In this document: positions 42,698 through 51,044 of the stretch, piece by piece
Position numbering within the stretch: position 1 is the stretch's first letter
Layout of the letters: every line of letters starts with the position of its first letter
Assembly: GCF_002953215.1 (NCBI RefSeq)
Contig: NZ_CP026378.1
Span: 1,098,540-1,162,539, forward strand
Direction of reading: 5' to 3'
DNA from: Mixta calida
GTDB lineage: Bacteria > Pseudomonadota > Gammaproteobacteria > Enterobacterales > Enterobacteriaceae
DNA length: 64,000 bases
The notes under the pieces: generated by a model
The model's database searches: none
What the model was told of the DNA's origin: nothing
The model's input: only the letters and a program-made list of their open reading frames with translations
Translations under genes and position numbers: made by a program

Positions 42698-45600
42698 TCA
42701 GTAGCCGGTTTCCTGTTTATCCAGCGTGGTTTCGCGCGCTTTGACAAACTCAGCCGCGCGCTTGCCCGCCAGGAATGCGTGGTCGGAATTGTAATATTCC
42801 CATTCGCTGTAGCGTCCCGACAGCAGGATATCCTGTTGCAGCAGCCAGTCGCGGATGAGCGCGATATTCGCCTGGCGCGCATGGTCGTAGACCACGTAGG
42901 CGTAAGGAATATCGACCTGGTTGGCGGTAATAATCGGGTCGTCGGCGTTAATCATGCCTACCGCGATGCACTCCTGAATGCAGCGCTGGATCAGCGCGTC
43001 GCCGTCTACCGGCAGCGGCTTATGCGGCGAATAGCTGATTTCGCAAGTCAGGCCGCAGCCGCCGGGCGGGTTGCAGAAGGGGCTGGCGTTGCCCTGTACG
43101 AAGATGCGATGAAACAGCGTCTCGCCCGGATAGTAGATCCAGTGTTTTTCCGTCAGGTCGGCGCGGCCTACGCCGATATTGACGCAGCGAATCGACACGT
43201 GACGCAGCTTCGCTGCCGCATCGTGAATTTCCTGCGGCGCCTCATCGCCGATCAGCTTAATCAACTGCGGCAACGGCATGGTGCTGATCAGCTGATCGTA
43301 GCGGTAGCGGCGACCGTCTGTTAGCACCGCGATATGCTGCTCAGGATGCAGCGCCGCCAGCGTGCTGTTGGTTTCCAGCTCACAGGTCAGGTGCGGCAGG
43401 AAGCCGTGCATCAGCGCCTGGAAGCCGCCTTTTAGCGGATAGCCAAAGCGGGCATTCGGCCCCATCGGTTTTTCCAGCGGCGCCAACGCGCCTTCGACGA
43501 TCTGCGCCAGGTCGGGCAGCGGCACGCGACCGCCGAGCCAGGAGGTTTCCATTTCGCTCAGCGGCAGCGTCCAGAGCTTTTTGTTGTAGGGCACGGCAAA
43601 ATGTTTAGCGATGCCCCGGCCCCAGGTTTTATAGATAAACTGCTCGAAATTTTCCGTCAGACCCTTTTCCTGCATCACGCATTCGCCATCCGGCACTACG
43701 CCGTCGGCGCAGCAGTCGCGGTGCTGCGCCAGCGCCGCCGTTGACGCCGTCTCAGCCGCGTCGCCCGCCACGCCGTAGCGCGCCTCGATCGCGCCGAGAA
43801 TACACTCTTTAATCACTTCCGGCGGCAGCCCGTGGAGCGAGCCCTGGAACGGATAGCGGGTGTAAGTGCCGCCATCGTTATAGACCCACGCTTCGCGCAT
43901 CTGCCAGTGCAGGTTATCGCCCAGCAGCATCTCATACAGCTTCAGTACGTAGGGGTCCTGCGAAAACATAATGTGGCCGGCGTAGTCGAAGGTGAAACCT
44001 TTGTCGTTCAGCGAGCGGCACCAACCGCCCGGCGAGGCGTTTTTCTCCAGCACCAACGCCCCTTTGCCGTAGTGATAACCGGCGCTCAGGCCGGTCGGCC
44101 CGGCGCCGATAATCAGGCAGGGCAGGGAGGACAGTTGATCGGCGGTGGGCTTCAGCCGTCGCGTAATCTGCTGTACCTCGTCGGCGATAACCGGCGGCGT
44201 CTGAACCACCGGCGCGCGCGCGGCGGCTGCGCCCTGGCTCATCAGCTTATGCATCTGCTCGGTGGTCGTATCCCACGAGGTGGCGGCGACGACCGCCTGC
44301 ATCTGCTGCGCCTTCATCTCGCGTTCTTCGGCGCTCATGGCCAGCGCGCGTTCGCAGGCGCGAACAAATTCTTCCGGGCTGTAGGCGATCGCCACCAGGT
44401 CGGGATAGTGACGGACAATGTCGGCAATCGCCGTACTGACGATCGGCAGCTGCGCCGCCATATACTCCAGCACTTTGGTGGGGCTGATAAACTGCGTTGA
44501 GGCGTTCAGGGCGAACGGCATCAGGCAAACGTCCCAGCCGGCGAGGAACTGCGGCAGCGCTTCATAAGGTTGCTGGCCCAGCCAGTGAATATTCGGGCGC
44601 TGCGGCAGCGTCGCCGGATCGATTTTCACCACCGGGCCGACCATCACGATCTGCCATTCCGGGTGGGTATCAGCCAGCGCCGCCACCAGATCGATATCGA
44701 GACGTTCGTCGATCACGCCGTAGTAGCCGAGGCGCATCGGCGGCAGCGCCTGCTGTAGCGGATGGCCGTTGCTGCGATCCAGCGCCTGCTCAAAGTGCAC
44801 GGCGTCGACGCTGCTGGGGAAACAGTAGATTGCATGATGCTTATTCTTTTTCGCCTCATACAGGCTGGAGCCGCCGGTAAACACCAGATCGGCGCGCGTC
44901 ATCAGCGCCGATTCACGCTGCTGTAGCTGGCGCGGCGCCTGATTAAAGGCGGAGAGCTCATCCATACAGTCGTAGATCACCAGCGACGGCGTAAAAGGCG
45001 TCAGCAGCGGCAGCGCCATTGGGGTATAGAACCAGACGACAGGCTGTTCCTGCTCGTCCACCAGCTCCGTCAGCAGCAGCTGCAGCGTGGCGATCTGGTC
45101 GTCATGGAAGCCAGGCGCCGCAATCGGCGTATGGGGCTGAATCACGGTGATATTGGGCGCGGGCGTGGAGTAATGAAGCGAAGCGGCCTGCGCGTCATAA
45201 ATCGGCTCTTCGATAAACAGCACGCGGTAGTGCTGCGCCAGGCGTGACAGCAGGTGCTGCGGACGCTGAAATACAAAGCCCCAGCGCAGGTGGCTAAAAA
45301 CAATCAGAGTTTTTTGCTGCATACCATTCTCCTTATTCTCCGCTGCCGGAGGAGTAAACGACTGAAAATGTCGTAATGTTCGTTGCGCCTGGCTAAGCGC
45401 CTTGGCGTAGGGCTGGTTGATTAAACGGAGAAAAGGGTCGGAGCCGTTGCGGTCGAGATCCCAGAGTCCGCTGTGGGGCCAGGCCGTTAGATCATTCCAT
45501 CCGGGCCGGTCGATAATGGGATAAAGGCAGACGCCATAAAGCTCGACGCCCGCCAGCAGCGCCTGCGCCACCTGCGCGGTGACGTCCGCGATCCAGGCGC

Positions 45601-46495
45601 CGCGTCCGCTGCCGACGTGGCTGGTTTCAGAAATCACCATTGGGCGCTGATAACGTTGTTGCAGCTCTTCCAGCATGGTGTGCAGCGGCTTGCGGCGACG
45701 ATCGCCCAGGTGCCAGTGCAGCCGCGCCATCGAAGGCATTTCCCACTGGTTGTCGTGGTAGTAGTTGGCGCCGATCAAATCGAGATAGCGCGGCGCGCCG
45801 CCCAACTCCGGCGCCAGCGTGCCGCGCAGCATGTCCCATGCCTGAAATTGCGCATTGCTGAGGGACTGCGCCGCATCTCTGGCTTCCGGCGACGCTTCCG
45901 TTGCGACGATATGAATAAGAGGATCGCAGTGCATAATGCGCGCCTTGCTGTCGACCTCCCAGATAGCGTCGCAGCCAGCCAGCGTCGCGCGAATCAGCTG
46001 ACGTTTGCAGGCGTCGGCAGGATCCTGTTCAGGCAGATTTGAACAGGTAAACAGCCCGACGGAGAGGCCCCAGCTGAGGAAAGAGATTTCATTGTTTGGC
46101 GAGTAGATCGGCGTCCGGGTAGAGCGCGGCGCGATATAGTCGGCGGCGGCGGCGCAAAAGGCGGCGAAGCGGGGAATAAAATCGCTGGAAAAGAGATGTA
46201 AATCTTCGGGCCAGCCGTAGTGGCAAAGCGTCCAGCAGATTTGGATATCATATTCCTGCGCCGCCTCAAGGCGGGCGTCAAGCGAGGAAAAATCATAGCG
46301 GCCGTCGCGTTCGGTCAAACGCCATCCCACGCTTTCCCGCACCGTTGTAATACCGAACGCTTTTAACGCGGCGTAATCTTCCTTTATGCGAAGCAGATGC
46401 CCATTGGTTTCATTCATTGACAGGCGTATGCCGTGCTGATTGATATGATCCGCACCCTCATAGCCGGCCTGCCAGAATGATGAAAAAGGTGTCAT
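42698..46495 (-). CDS. Triple-domain glycoside hydrolase-glycosyltransferase-FAD oxidoreductase
   Basis: A 1265-residue protein with three enzyme-like domains. Residues about 1-385 resemble a clan GH-A glycosidase (acid/base E136 in SPNNEIS, nucleophile E290 in VISETSHVG). Residues about 392-770 are a GT-B glycosyltransferase (FSHLRWGFVFQRPQHLLSRLAQ, then the donor-binding STQFISPTKVLEYMAAQLPIV). Residues about 790-1265 are a FAD-dependent oxidoreductase of the protoporphyrinogen oxidase/UDP-galactopyranose mutase type (CLIIGAGPTGLSAGY, PGGWCRSL, FDYAGHIMF). The start at 46495 has an AGGAGAG ribosome binding site. At Met392 there is a second strong site, so a separate 874-residue product is possible. 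A role in making a surface or storage glycan is likely but the product is unknown. Confidence 0.82.
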   Translation of the reverse strand: MTPFSSFWQAGYEGADHINQHGIRLSMNETNGHLLRIKEDYAALKAFGITTVRESVGWRLTERDGRYDFSSLDARLEAAQEYDIQICWTLCHYGWPEDLHLFSSDFIPRFAAFCAAAADYIAPRSTRTPIYSPNNEISFLSWGLSVGLFTCSNLPEQDPADACKRQLIRATLAGCDAIWEVDSKARIMHCDPLIHIVATEASPEARDAAQSLSNAQFQAWDMLRGTLAPELGGAPRYLDLIGANYYHDNQWEMPSMARLHWHLGDRRRKPLHTMLEELQQRYQRPMVISETSHVGSGRGAWIADVTAQVAQALLAGVELYGVCLYPIIDRPGWNDLTAWPHSGLWDLDRNGSDPFLRLINQPYAKALSQAQRTLRHFQSFTPPAAENKENGMQQKTLIVFSHLRWGFVFQRPQHLLSRLAQHYRVLFIEEPIYDAQAASLHYSTPAPNITVIQPHTPIAAPGFHDDQIATLQLLLTELVDEQEQPVVWFYTPMALPLLTPFTPSLVIYDCMDELSAFNQAPRQLQQRESALMTRADLVFTGGSSLYEAKKNKHHAIYCFPSSVDAVHFEQALDRSNGHPLQQALPPMRLGYYGVIDERLDIDLVAALADTHPEWQIVMVGPVVKIDPATLPQRPNIHWLGQQPYEALPQFLAGWDVCLMPFALNASTQFISPTKVLEYMAAQLPIVSTAIADIVRHYPDLVAIAYSPEEFVRACERALAMSAEEREMKAQQMQAVVAATSWDTTTEQMHKLMSQGAAAARAPVVQTPPVIADEVQQITRRLKPTADQLSSLPCLIIGAGPTGLSAGYHYGKGALVLEKNASPGGWCRSLNDKGFTFDYAGHIMFSQDPYVLKLYEMLLGDNLHWQMREAWVYNDGGTYTRYPFQGSLHGLPPEVIKECILGAIEARYGVAGDAAETASTAALAQHRDCCADGVVPDGECVMQEKGLTENFEQFIYKTWGRGIAKHFAVPYNKKLWTLPLSEMETSWLGGRVPLPDLAQIVEGALAPLEKPMGPNARFGYPLKGGFQALMHGFLPHLTCELETNSTLAALHPEQHIAVLTDGRRYRYDQLISTMPLPQLIKLIGDEAPQEIHDAAAKLRHVSIRCVNIGVGRADLTEKHWIYYPGETLFHRIFVQGNASPFCNPPGGCGLTCEISYSPHKPLPVDGDALIQRCIQECIAVGMINADDPIITANQVDIPYAYVVYDHARQANIALIRDWLLQQDILLSGRYSEWEYYNSDHAFLAGKRAAEFVKARETTLDKQETGY
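45320..45334 (-). promoter_or_regulatory. Internal ribosome binding site and ATG
   Basis: AAGGAG (45329-45334) lies 6 bases before an in-frame ATG at 45322, exactly where the hydrolase domain ends and MQQKTLIVFSHLRWG of the glycosyltransferase begins. A TAA just before the AAGGAG is in another frame. This looks like a former gene boundary and may still start translation. Confidence 0.65.
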
Positions 46496-47382
46496 TAACA
46501 GTCTCTCCTGCGGCCTTGCCAGTAAACGCACCGCTGACAGCCGCATTCGGTAAATCGGAACAAAAAAGCGTGGAAAGCGGCCTCAGGTGTCGCTTTATGT
46601 CATGCTGGTCTTCCACGCAGAGAAAGAACGCTGGCGGTTGATGTCGTATCAGCTGTGATAGCCAGAGTGATGGCAGGAGCGCCTGATCAACGTTAAAAGG
46701 TTAATGTCGGAGCACGGTTGCGCTTGTTATATTTATTTTTCTAAATGATTGCGCAAGGGAATCTTCTACTGAAAGTATAGGGAAGGCCTTATTATGCGCA
46801 AGTAATGTGCATACTTAACGCTGAACTTAGGAATATCCTTGCTGTTTAGCTTGTTGATTTATTATTTTTACTTATTATTTTTTCGCGTGAAGCGAAGCGC
46901 AGGCAGCGCCAGCAGATACAGAAATTGCGCTGCACGGAAGACGACAACTGATTGAATTTTCGTCGGCAAAAGTAAGGCGCCGGCCGTTTTCCCGCTAATG
47001 GCTGGCTGTATAAAAACCGCGCGTGTCTCTTTATTTCACGTGATGCGGTGAAGTATAAAAAACGCACCCGTATTCATAACTTGCATCGGCGACATGCCGC
47101 AACAGCGAAACCGTAACGCCAAAACAGGCACGCGGGCGGGCTTTTTTGCATGCAAAACAGGTTTTACCGTTTGCTGACCCGTTTATCGTCAGTCAGCCGT
47201 CCAGTTAACCTTCTCGCTTTATCTGGTTTGTTTTCTGGCTTAACCGCTGGTCGTTTTTCTTTCAATTTTTATGAACGAATAGAGCAAATCCTTCCGCTTT
47301 TTAATTGTGCCTGGCTCACCTACTATCTATCACATCGAGGCATAACGCCTCACTAACTTCATAAAGCATCAGGTGAACCATT
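46496..47382. other. Long AT-rich intergenic region
   Basis: About 890 bases without a convincing gene, AT-richer than its surroundings, between the divergent triple-domain gene and the DUF1471 gene. The short frames at 46846-47067 and 47150-47356 lack ribosome binding sites and family resemblance. It likely holds long regulatory regions for both genes. Confidence 0.4.
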
Positions 47383-47592
47383 ATGAAAAACGTCAAAATT
47401 TTTGCTGCAATTATCGCGCTTTCCGCTCTCTCTGTTAACAGCTTCGCGGCCAGCGTTACCGCCACCGCACTGACGCTGGAGGCTGCCGAGGCAAAAATCG
47501 CTGCGCAGGCGGCCCAGCAGGGCGCAGGTTACAAAATTACCGAAGCCAACTTTAATAACGGCGTGCATATGACCGCCGAACTGGTGAAATAA
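47383..47592 (+). CDS. DUF1471 (YhcN/BhsA-like) periplasmic protein
   Basis: A small secreted protein of 69 residues with a signal peptide (MKNVKIFAAIIALSALSVNSFA). The mature part is only about 47 residues and ends GYKITEANFNNGVHMTAELVK, which matches the C-terminal strand of the BhsA/McbA/YhcN family (typical end HGTAxIYK). Family members are induced by stress such as acid, copper or peroxide and affect biofilm and envelope properties; no activity is known. It is followed by a strong terminator and is therefore a single-gene unit. Confidence 0.8.
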   Translation: MKNVKIFAAIIALSALSVNSFAASVTATALTLEAAEAKIAAQAAQQGAGYKITEANFNNGVHMTAELVK

Positions 47593-47611
47593 AACGTCGA
47601 CGCTGAAAGAT

Positions 47612-47635
47612 GACGCCTGCGGGCGTCTTTTTTTT
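47612..47635 (+). terminator. Terminator after DUF1471 gene
   Basis: Stem GACGCC / GGCGTC with loop TGCG, then eight T. Confidence 0.92.
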
Positions 47636-47669
47636 GCCGCCATTGCCTTAACACTGGAGGGAGAAAGTG

Positions 47670-48401
47670 ATGAATATCATGCGAGCCAGCCCGTCACAGT
47701 TGTTTGAATATGGTCCTTTTACCATTCGGCGTATGCGTCCCGGCGAGATCGATCCGATGCGCAACGACAGCGCGTTCGGACCACTGGCGATTATCGATCA
47801 TATGCAGCTGGAGAGCGGCGCCCGCATTGCCATGCATCAGCATGTTAATGACGAAATCCTGCATTATGTCTGGCGCGGCTCGATGCTTCATGAGGACGAT
47901 CGCGGCGAGAGAACGCCGCTTTCCGCGAAAAAAGCGATGCTGATTAGCGCCGGATGCGGCGTATGGCACGAGGAGTCTGCGCCGCTGGTGGAGACGGAGA
48001 TGCTACAAGTCTTTATTCGTCCTGAAGAGGCGGATGTCGAGGGCAGCGTGCAGTTTATGGCGAGGCCTGAAGGCGCCGTTGATGGCCAATGGACGCTGCT
48101 GGCGGGGCCGCAGGACGCAGGCGCGCCGCTGACCGTTCGGCAACGGGTGTGGGCCTGGGATATCCGGCTGACGGCGAAAAGCAGCGCCGCCGCGCCCTAC
48201 CGCGACGGACTGGCGCAGTGGCTCTACGTGGCGGAAGGCAGCGTGATCGTCGGCGGCGAGCGGCTCAGCAAGGGCGATGCGATAAGTGACGGGTTACAGG
48301 CGCTGCCGCTTATTGAGGCGCGCCGCGACGCCATTCTGGTTTGTTTCCAGGTCGATCCCGACGCAAAAATGTCGCTGGCGGGCCGGATTAGCGGTCAGTA
48401 A
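47670..48401 (+). CDS. Pirin-family protein, YhaK-like
   Basis: A 243-residue bicupin of the pirin family. The N-terminal cupin shows the metal-site histidines in HQHVNDEILHYVWRG and a later GVWHEES; the C-terminal cupin is more degenerate (AQWLYVAEGSVIVGGERLSKGDAIS). The nearest relative I recognise is E. coli YhaK, thought to be a redox-responsive cytoplasmic protein; YhhW-type pirins have quercetinase activity. I used the ATG at 47670, after a GGAGGGAG ribosome binding site; a GTG one codon earlier overlaps it. Terminators flank it on both sides. Confidence 0.87.
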   Translation: MNIMRASPSQLFEYGPFTIRRMRPGEIDPMRNDSAFGPLAIIDHMQLESGARIAMHQHVNDEILHYVWRGSMLHEDDRGERTPLSAKKAMLISAGCGVWHEESAPLVETEMLQVFIRPEEADVEGSVQFMARPEGAVDGQWTLLAGPQDAGAPLTVRQRVWAWDIRLTAKSSAAAPYRDGLAQWLYVAEGSVIVGGERLSKGDAISDGLQALPLIEARRDAILVCFQVDPDAKMSLAGRISGQ

Positions 48402-48407
48402 ACGCAG

Positions 48408-48430
48408 GGCAGGCGCAACGCCTGCCTTTT
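48408..48430 (+). terminator. Terminator after pirin gene
   Basis: Stem GGCAGGCG / CGCCTGCC with loop CAA, then TTTTATATTTTTT. Confidence 0.92.
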
Positions 48431-48797
48431 ATATTTTTTCCGGCATCGGCCATATCATCGTTTCTTTATTTAAGTCCTGGCCTGACTGTGCGTTGGATTT
48501 AAATTCATTGCCGGTTTAGTGAAGATAGTAAAATATTCAGGGCCGTGGAAATAGATTATTTCAGCCAGTTAAAGGGCGCGCATAAATAGCGTCGCCTGCG
48601 TTAACCTTAAAAGCGCCTCAAGAAAAGGAAAATAGATCTGCCTCACTGTTTTCAGGCGAGGTGTTTTATTTACGGCCTGTCGATAATCGCGCCCCAGTCC
48701 ATGTTAGCCGTACCGTCGGCGGCACAACCTGTGCTGCTCAGCGCGCCGGAGCAGGTTATGATAGCGGCCGAACTGACACCACCGACAGAGCAGCGAG
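48431..48797. other. Intergenic region before zapE-like gene
   Basis: About 370 bases, AT-rich in the first two thirds, with no gene recognised. A promoter for the ATPase gene is expected here but none stands out. Confidence 0.35.
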
Positions 48798-49841
48798 ATG
48801 ATCAAGGCGGCGCCACAGACAGCTTTTACTTTTCAACAAAGGATGCAGCGCGAGGCGACGGAAAAAAGCCTGACGCTGGACGACCAGCAGCGGCAGCTGA
48901 TCGCCCGCCTGGATGCGCTGATGAGCCGGACGCTGGCAGGCGCGCCGCGTCAGGCGCAGGGCGATGGACTCTATGTCTGGGGACTGCCAGGGCGCGGCAA
49001 AACCTTTATCGTCGACGCTTTTTTTGACTGGGCGCCGTTGCAGGAGAAAAAGCGCGTCCATTTTCACTATTTCTTCCGTCAGCTACACCAGACTATCGCC
49101 ACAGGCGGCAGCGTTGACGCGGCGATTGCCGCCAGCATCGGCGGCTGTCGGCTGCTCTGCTTCGACGAGTTCCATCTGCATGATATCGGCGACGCTATGC
49201 TGATTAAGCCGCTGCTGGCACAGCTGTTCCGCAACGGCGTGCTGCTGGTCGCCACCTCCAACCATCCGCCGGAAAACCTGCTGGCGAACCCGCTCTACCA
49301 TCAGCGCTTCGAGCCCTGTATTGCCTTGATGCGACAACATCTGACGACTATCGCGCTGACCGGCGAGAAAGATTACCGCACGCTGCGCCATGAACAGCAC
49401 GGGCCGTTCAGCACCGGCGGCCTGCTGCTGGACAGCACCCCAACGCTGCGTCGGGCGCTGCATCTGCCTGAGGCGGCCGCTGCGCCGTTGCCGCTGACGG
49501 TGGGTTACCGCACGCTGGAAACGCTGTCGCCTGCCGGAGATACGCTGCACTTCTCTTTTCGCGCGCTCTGCGAAGCGCCGACGGCGGTTATGGACTACCT
49601 CACGCTGTGCGAACGTCATCAGCGCTGGCTGGTTGAGGATGTGCCGCCGCTGGCGCGCGTTTCGCCAGCGGTGCAGCAGCGCTTTATCAATGTGATCGAC
49701 GTGCTGTATGACCGGCACTGTCAGCTGTTTCTGACCACCGCGTGTCCGCCGGAAACGCTGACGCAGGGCGTTGAACTGGAGGATATTCAGCGCACCGCCA
49801 GCCGACTTAATTTGCTGCCGCTTTATCAGGGCGACGCCTGA
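48798..49841 (+). CDS. AFG1-family ATPase, ZapE-like
   Basis: P-loop ATPase of 347 residues of the AFG1/ZapE (YhcM) family. Walker A is GLPGRGKT near residue 57, Walker B RLLCFDEFHLHD near residue 117, sensor segment LLVATSNHPPENL, and the family Arg-finger region YHQRFEPCIALM. ZapE binds FtsZ late in division in E. coli and modulates Z-ring stability. The E. coli protein has about 375 residues, and this one is shorter and divergent, so it may be a second paralogue. It is a stand-alone gene. Confidence 0.85.
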   Translation: MIKAAPQTAFTFQQRMQREATEKSLTLDDQQRQLIARLDALMSRTLAGAPRQAQGDGLYVWGLPGRGKTFIVDAFFDWAPLQEKKRVHFHYFFRQLHQTIATGGSVDAAIAASIGGCRLLCFDEFHLHDIGDAMLIKPLLAQLFRNGVLLVATSNHPPENLLANPLYHQRFEPCIALMRQHLTTIALTGEKDYRTLRHEQHGPFSTGGLLLDSTPTLRRALHLPEAAAAPLPLTVGYRTLETLSPAGDTLHFSFRALCEAPTAVMDYLTLCERHQRWLVEDVPPLARVSPAVQQRFINVIDVLYDRHCQLFLTTACPPETLTQGVELEDIQRTASRLNLLPLYQGDA

Positions 49842-49993
49842 ATTTAAGCTGTCGTCGGCGACAAAGATTTATCGTTGCCGATAATCGCTTTTCTCTCCCG
49901 CTGACAAAAAATATCCGGCTAACTCTGGTGGCGGGATAAATAGATTCAGGCGCCGCGCCCGATCAATAATGTCGCGTCCGCCTGCCGCTGCGC

Positions 49994-50020
49994 TTGCAAT
50001 ATGAGTCAGTCAACTATACT
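49994..50020 (+). promoter_or_regulatory. Putative sigma-S-like promoter
   Basis: CTATACT (50014-50020) is the preferred extended -10 of sigma-S. TTGCAA (49994-49999) is upstream with a short 15-base spacer. A start near 50027 would put the inverted repeat at 50035-50077 in the leader RNA. This is judged by eye. Confidence 0.45.
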
Positions 50021-50034
50021 GAAACGGTATTCCG

Positions 50035-50077
50035 TTATTCGGTCAATACCGTTTACGCTGCGATATTGACCGAATAA
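50035..50077. repeat. 14-base perfect inverted repeat upstream of reductase gene
   Basis: TTATTCGGTCAATA and TATTGACCGAATAA are perfect complements separated by 15 bases. A second, shorter pair (GGTATT at 50027-50032 and AATACC at 50045-50050) overlaps the left arm and could compete. No T-tract follows, so it is not a normal terminator. It could be an operator with two half-sites or a leader hairpin. Confidence 0.8.
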
Positions 50078-50142
50078 TAAGATTACCCTGAGTTCGATTT
50101 ACGGCTGTCGCAGCCGTTAACCAGAAAGGAGAACACCTTATT

Positions 50143-51000
50143 ATGACCAGCCGACCACAGCCACCGCAGCCAGAACAGCAGCAGGATGTTCCGGGTTCTA
50201 TTTTCGATATGCAGCCCGCGCCAGATCATGGCGAAACCAGCTATAAAGGCTCAGGACGTCTGGCGGGTAAGAAAGCGATCATCACCGGCGGTGACTCCGG
50301 CATCGGCCGCGCCGTCGCCATCGCCTATGCCCGTGAAGGCGCGGACGTGCTGATCTCCTATCAGGACGAGCATGAAGATGCGAAAGATACCGCGCGCCTG
50401 GTCGAAGAGGCGGGGCGTACAGCCATCCTGGTGCCAGGCGATATTACCGAAGCGGAACACTGCCGCCATATCGTGCAGCAGGCGGTAAACAACTTCGGTC
50501 AAATCGATATTCTGGTGAATAACGCGGCGTTTCAGATGACGCGCGAGTCGCTGGACGAGATCAGCGACGACGAATTCGATCGCACCATCAAAACCAATAT
50601 CTACGCCATGTTTTATCTCTGCAAGGCGGCGGTGCCGCATATGCCATCCGGCGCGGCCATTATCAGCACCGCGTCGGTTAACGCCGACCAGCCGAAGCCG
50701 AAGCTGATCGCTTATTCCGCCACCAAGGCGGCGATCGTAAACTTTTCCGGCAGCCTGGCGGCGCTGCTGGCCGATAAAGGCATTCGTTCCAACGTCGTGG
50801 CGCCAGGCCCGATCTGGACGCCGCTGATCCCGTCGACAATGCCGCCGGAGCAGGTGAAAAACCTGGGCAGCGAAGTGCCGATGCAGCGTGTCGGTCAACC
50901 GGCCGAACTGGCGCCCGCCTATGTTATGCTCGCCAGCGACGAGGCCAGCTATATCTCCGGTGCCACCGTGGCGGTGACCGGCGGCGTGGCCGTTATCTGA
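50143..51000 (+). CDS. SDR-family oxidoreductase, YghA-like
   Basis: Short-chain dehydrogenase/reductase of 285 residues, close to E. coli YghA, which reduces aldehydes with NADPH. The extended N-terminus (PGSIFDMQPAPDHGETSYKGSGRL) is typical of this subgroup, followed by the cofactor motif ITGGDSGIGRA, NNAAFQ, the catalytic Ser region STASVN and Tyr-x3-Lys as YSATK, then GPIWTPLIPS. Cytoplasmic. A good GAAAGGAGA ribosome binding site precedes it. The 300-base upstream gap contains a possible stationary-phase promoter and a long inverted repeat. Confidence 0.9.
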   Translation: MTSRPQPPQPEQQQDVPGSIFDMQPAPDHGETSYKGSGRLAGKKAIITGGDSGIGRAVAIAYAREGADVLISYQDEHEDAKDTARLVEEAGRTAILVPGDITEAEHCRHIVQQAVNNFGQIDILVNNAAFQMTRESLDEISDDEFDRTIKTNIYAMFYLCKAAVPHMPSGAAIISTASVNADQPKPKLIAYSATKAAIVNFSGSLAALLADKGIRSNVVAPGPIWTPLIPSTMPPEQVKNLGSEVPMQRVGQPAELAPAYVMLASDEASYISGATVAVTGGVAVI

Positions 51001-51008
51001 TAACCTGG

Positions 51009-51038
51009 CACGACGGCGGCGCTTCCGCCGCCGTCGTG
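51009..51038. terminator. GC-rich hairpin between convergent genes
   Basis: A perfect 13-base GC-rich stem (starting CACGACGGCGGCG) with loop CTTC lies between the reductase gene and the convergent phosphatase gene. There is no T-tract on either side, so intrinsic termination would be inefficient. Confidence 0.55.
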
Positions 51039-51044
51039 TTAGCC

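Noticed and set aside
46846-47356. Two short frames in the AT-rich gap (46846-47067 minus, 47150-47356 plus)
   Set aside because: They have no ribosome binding site, no coherent domain and no conservation that I can recognise.
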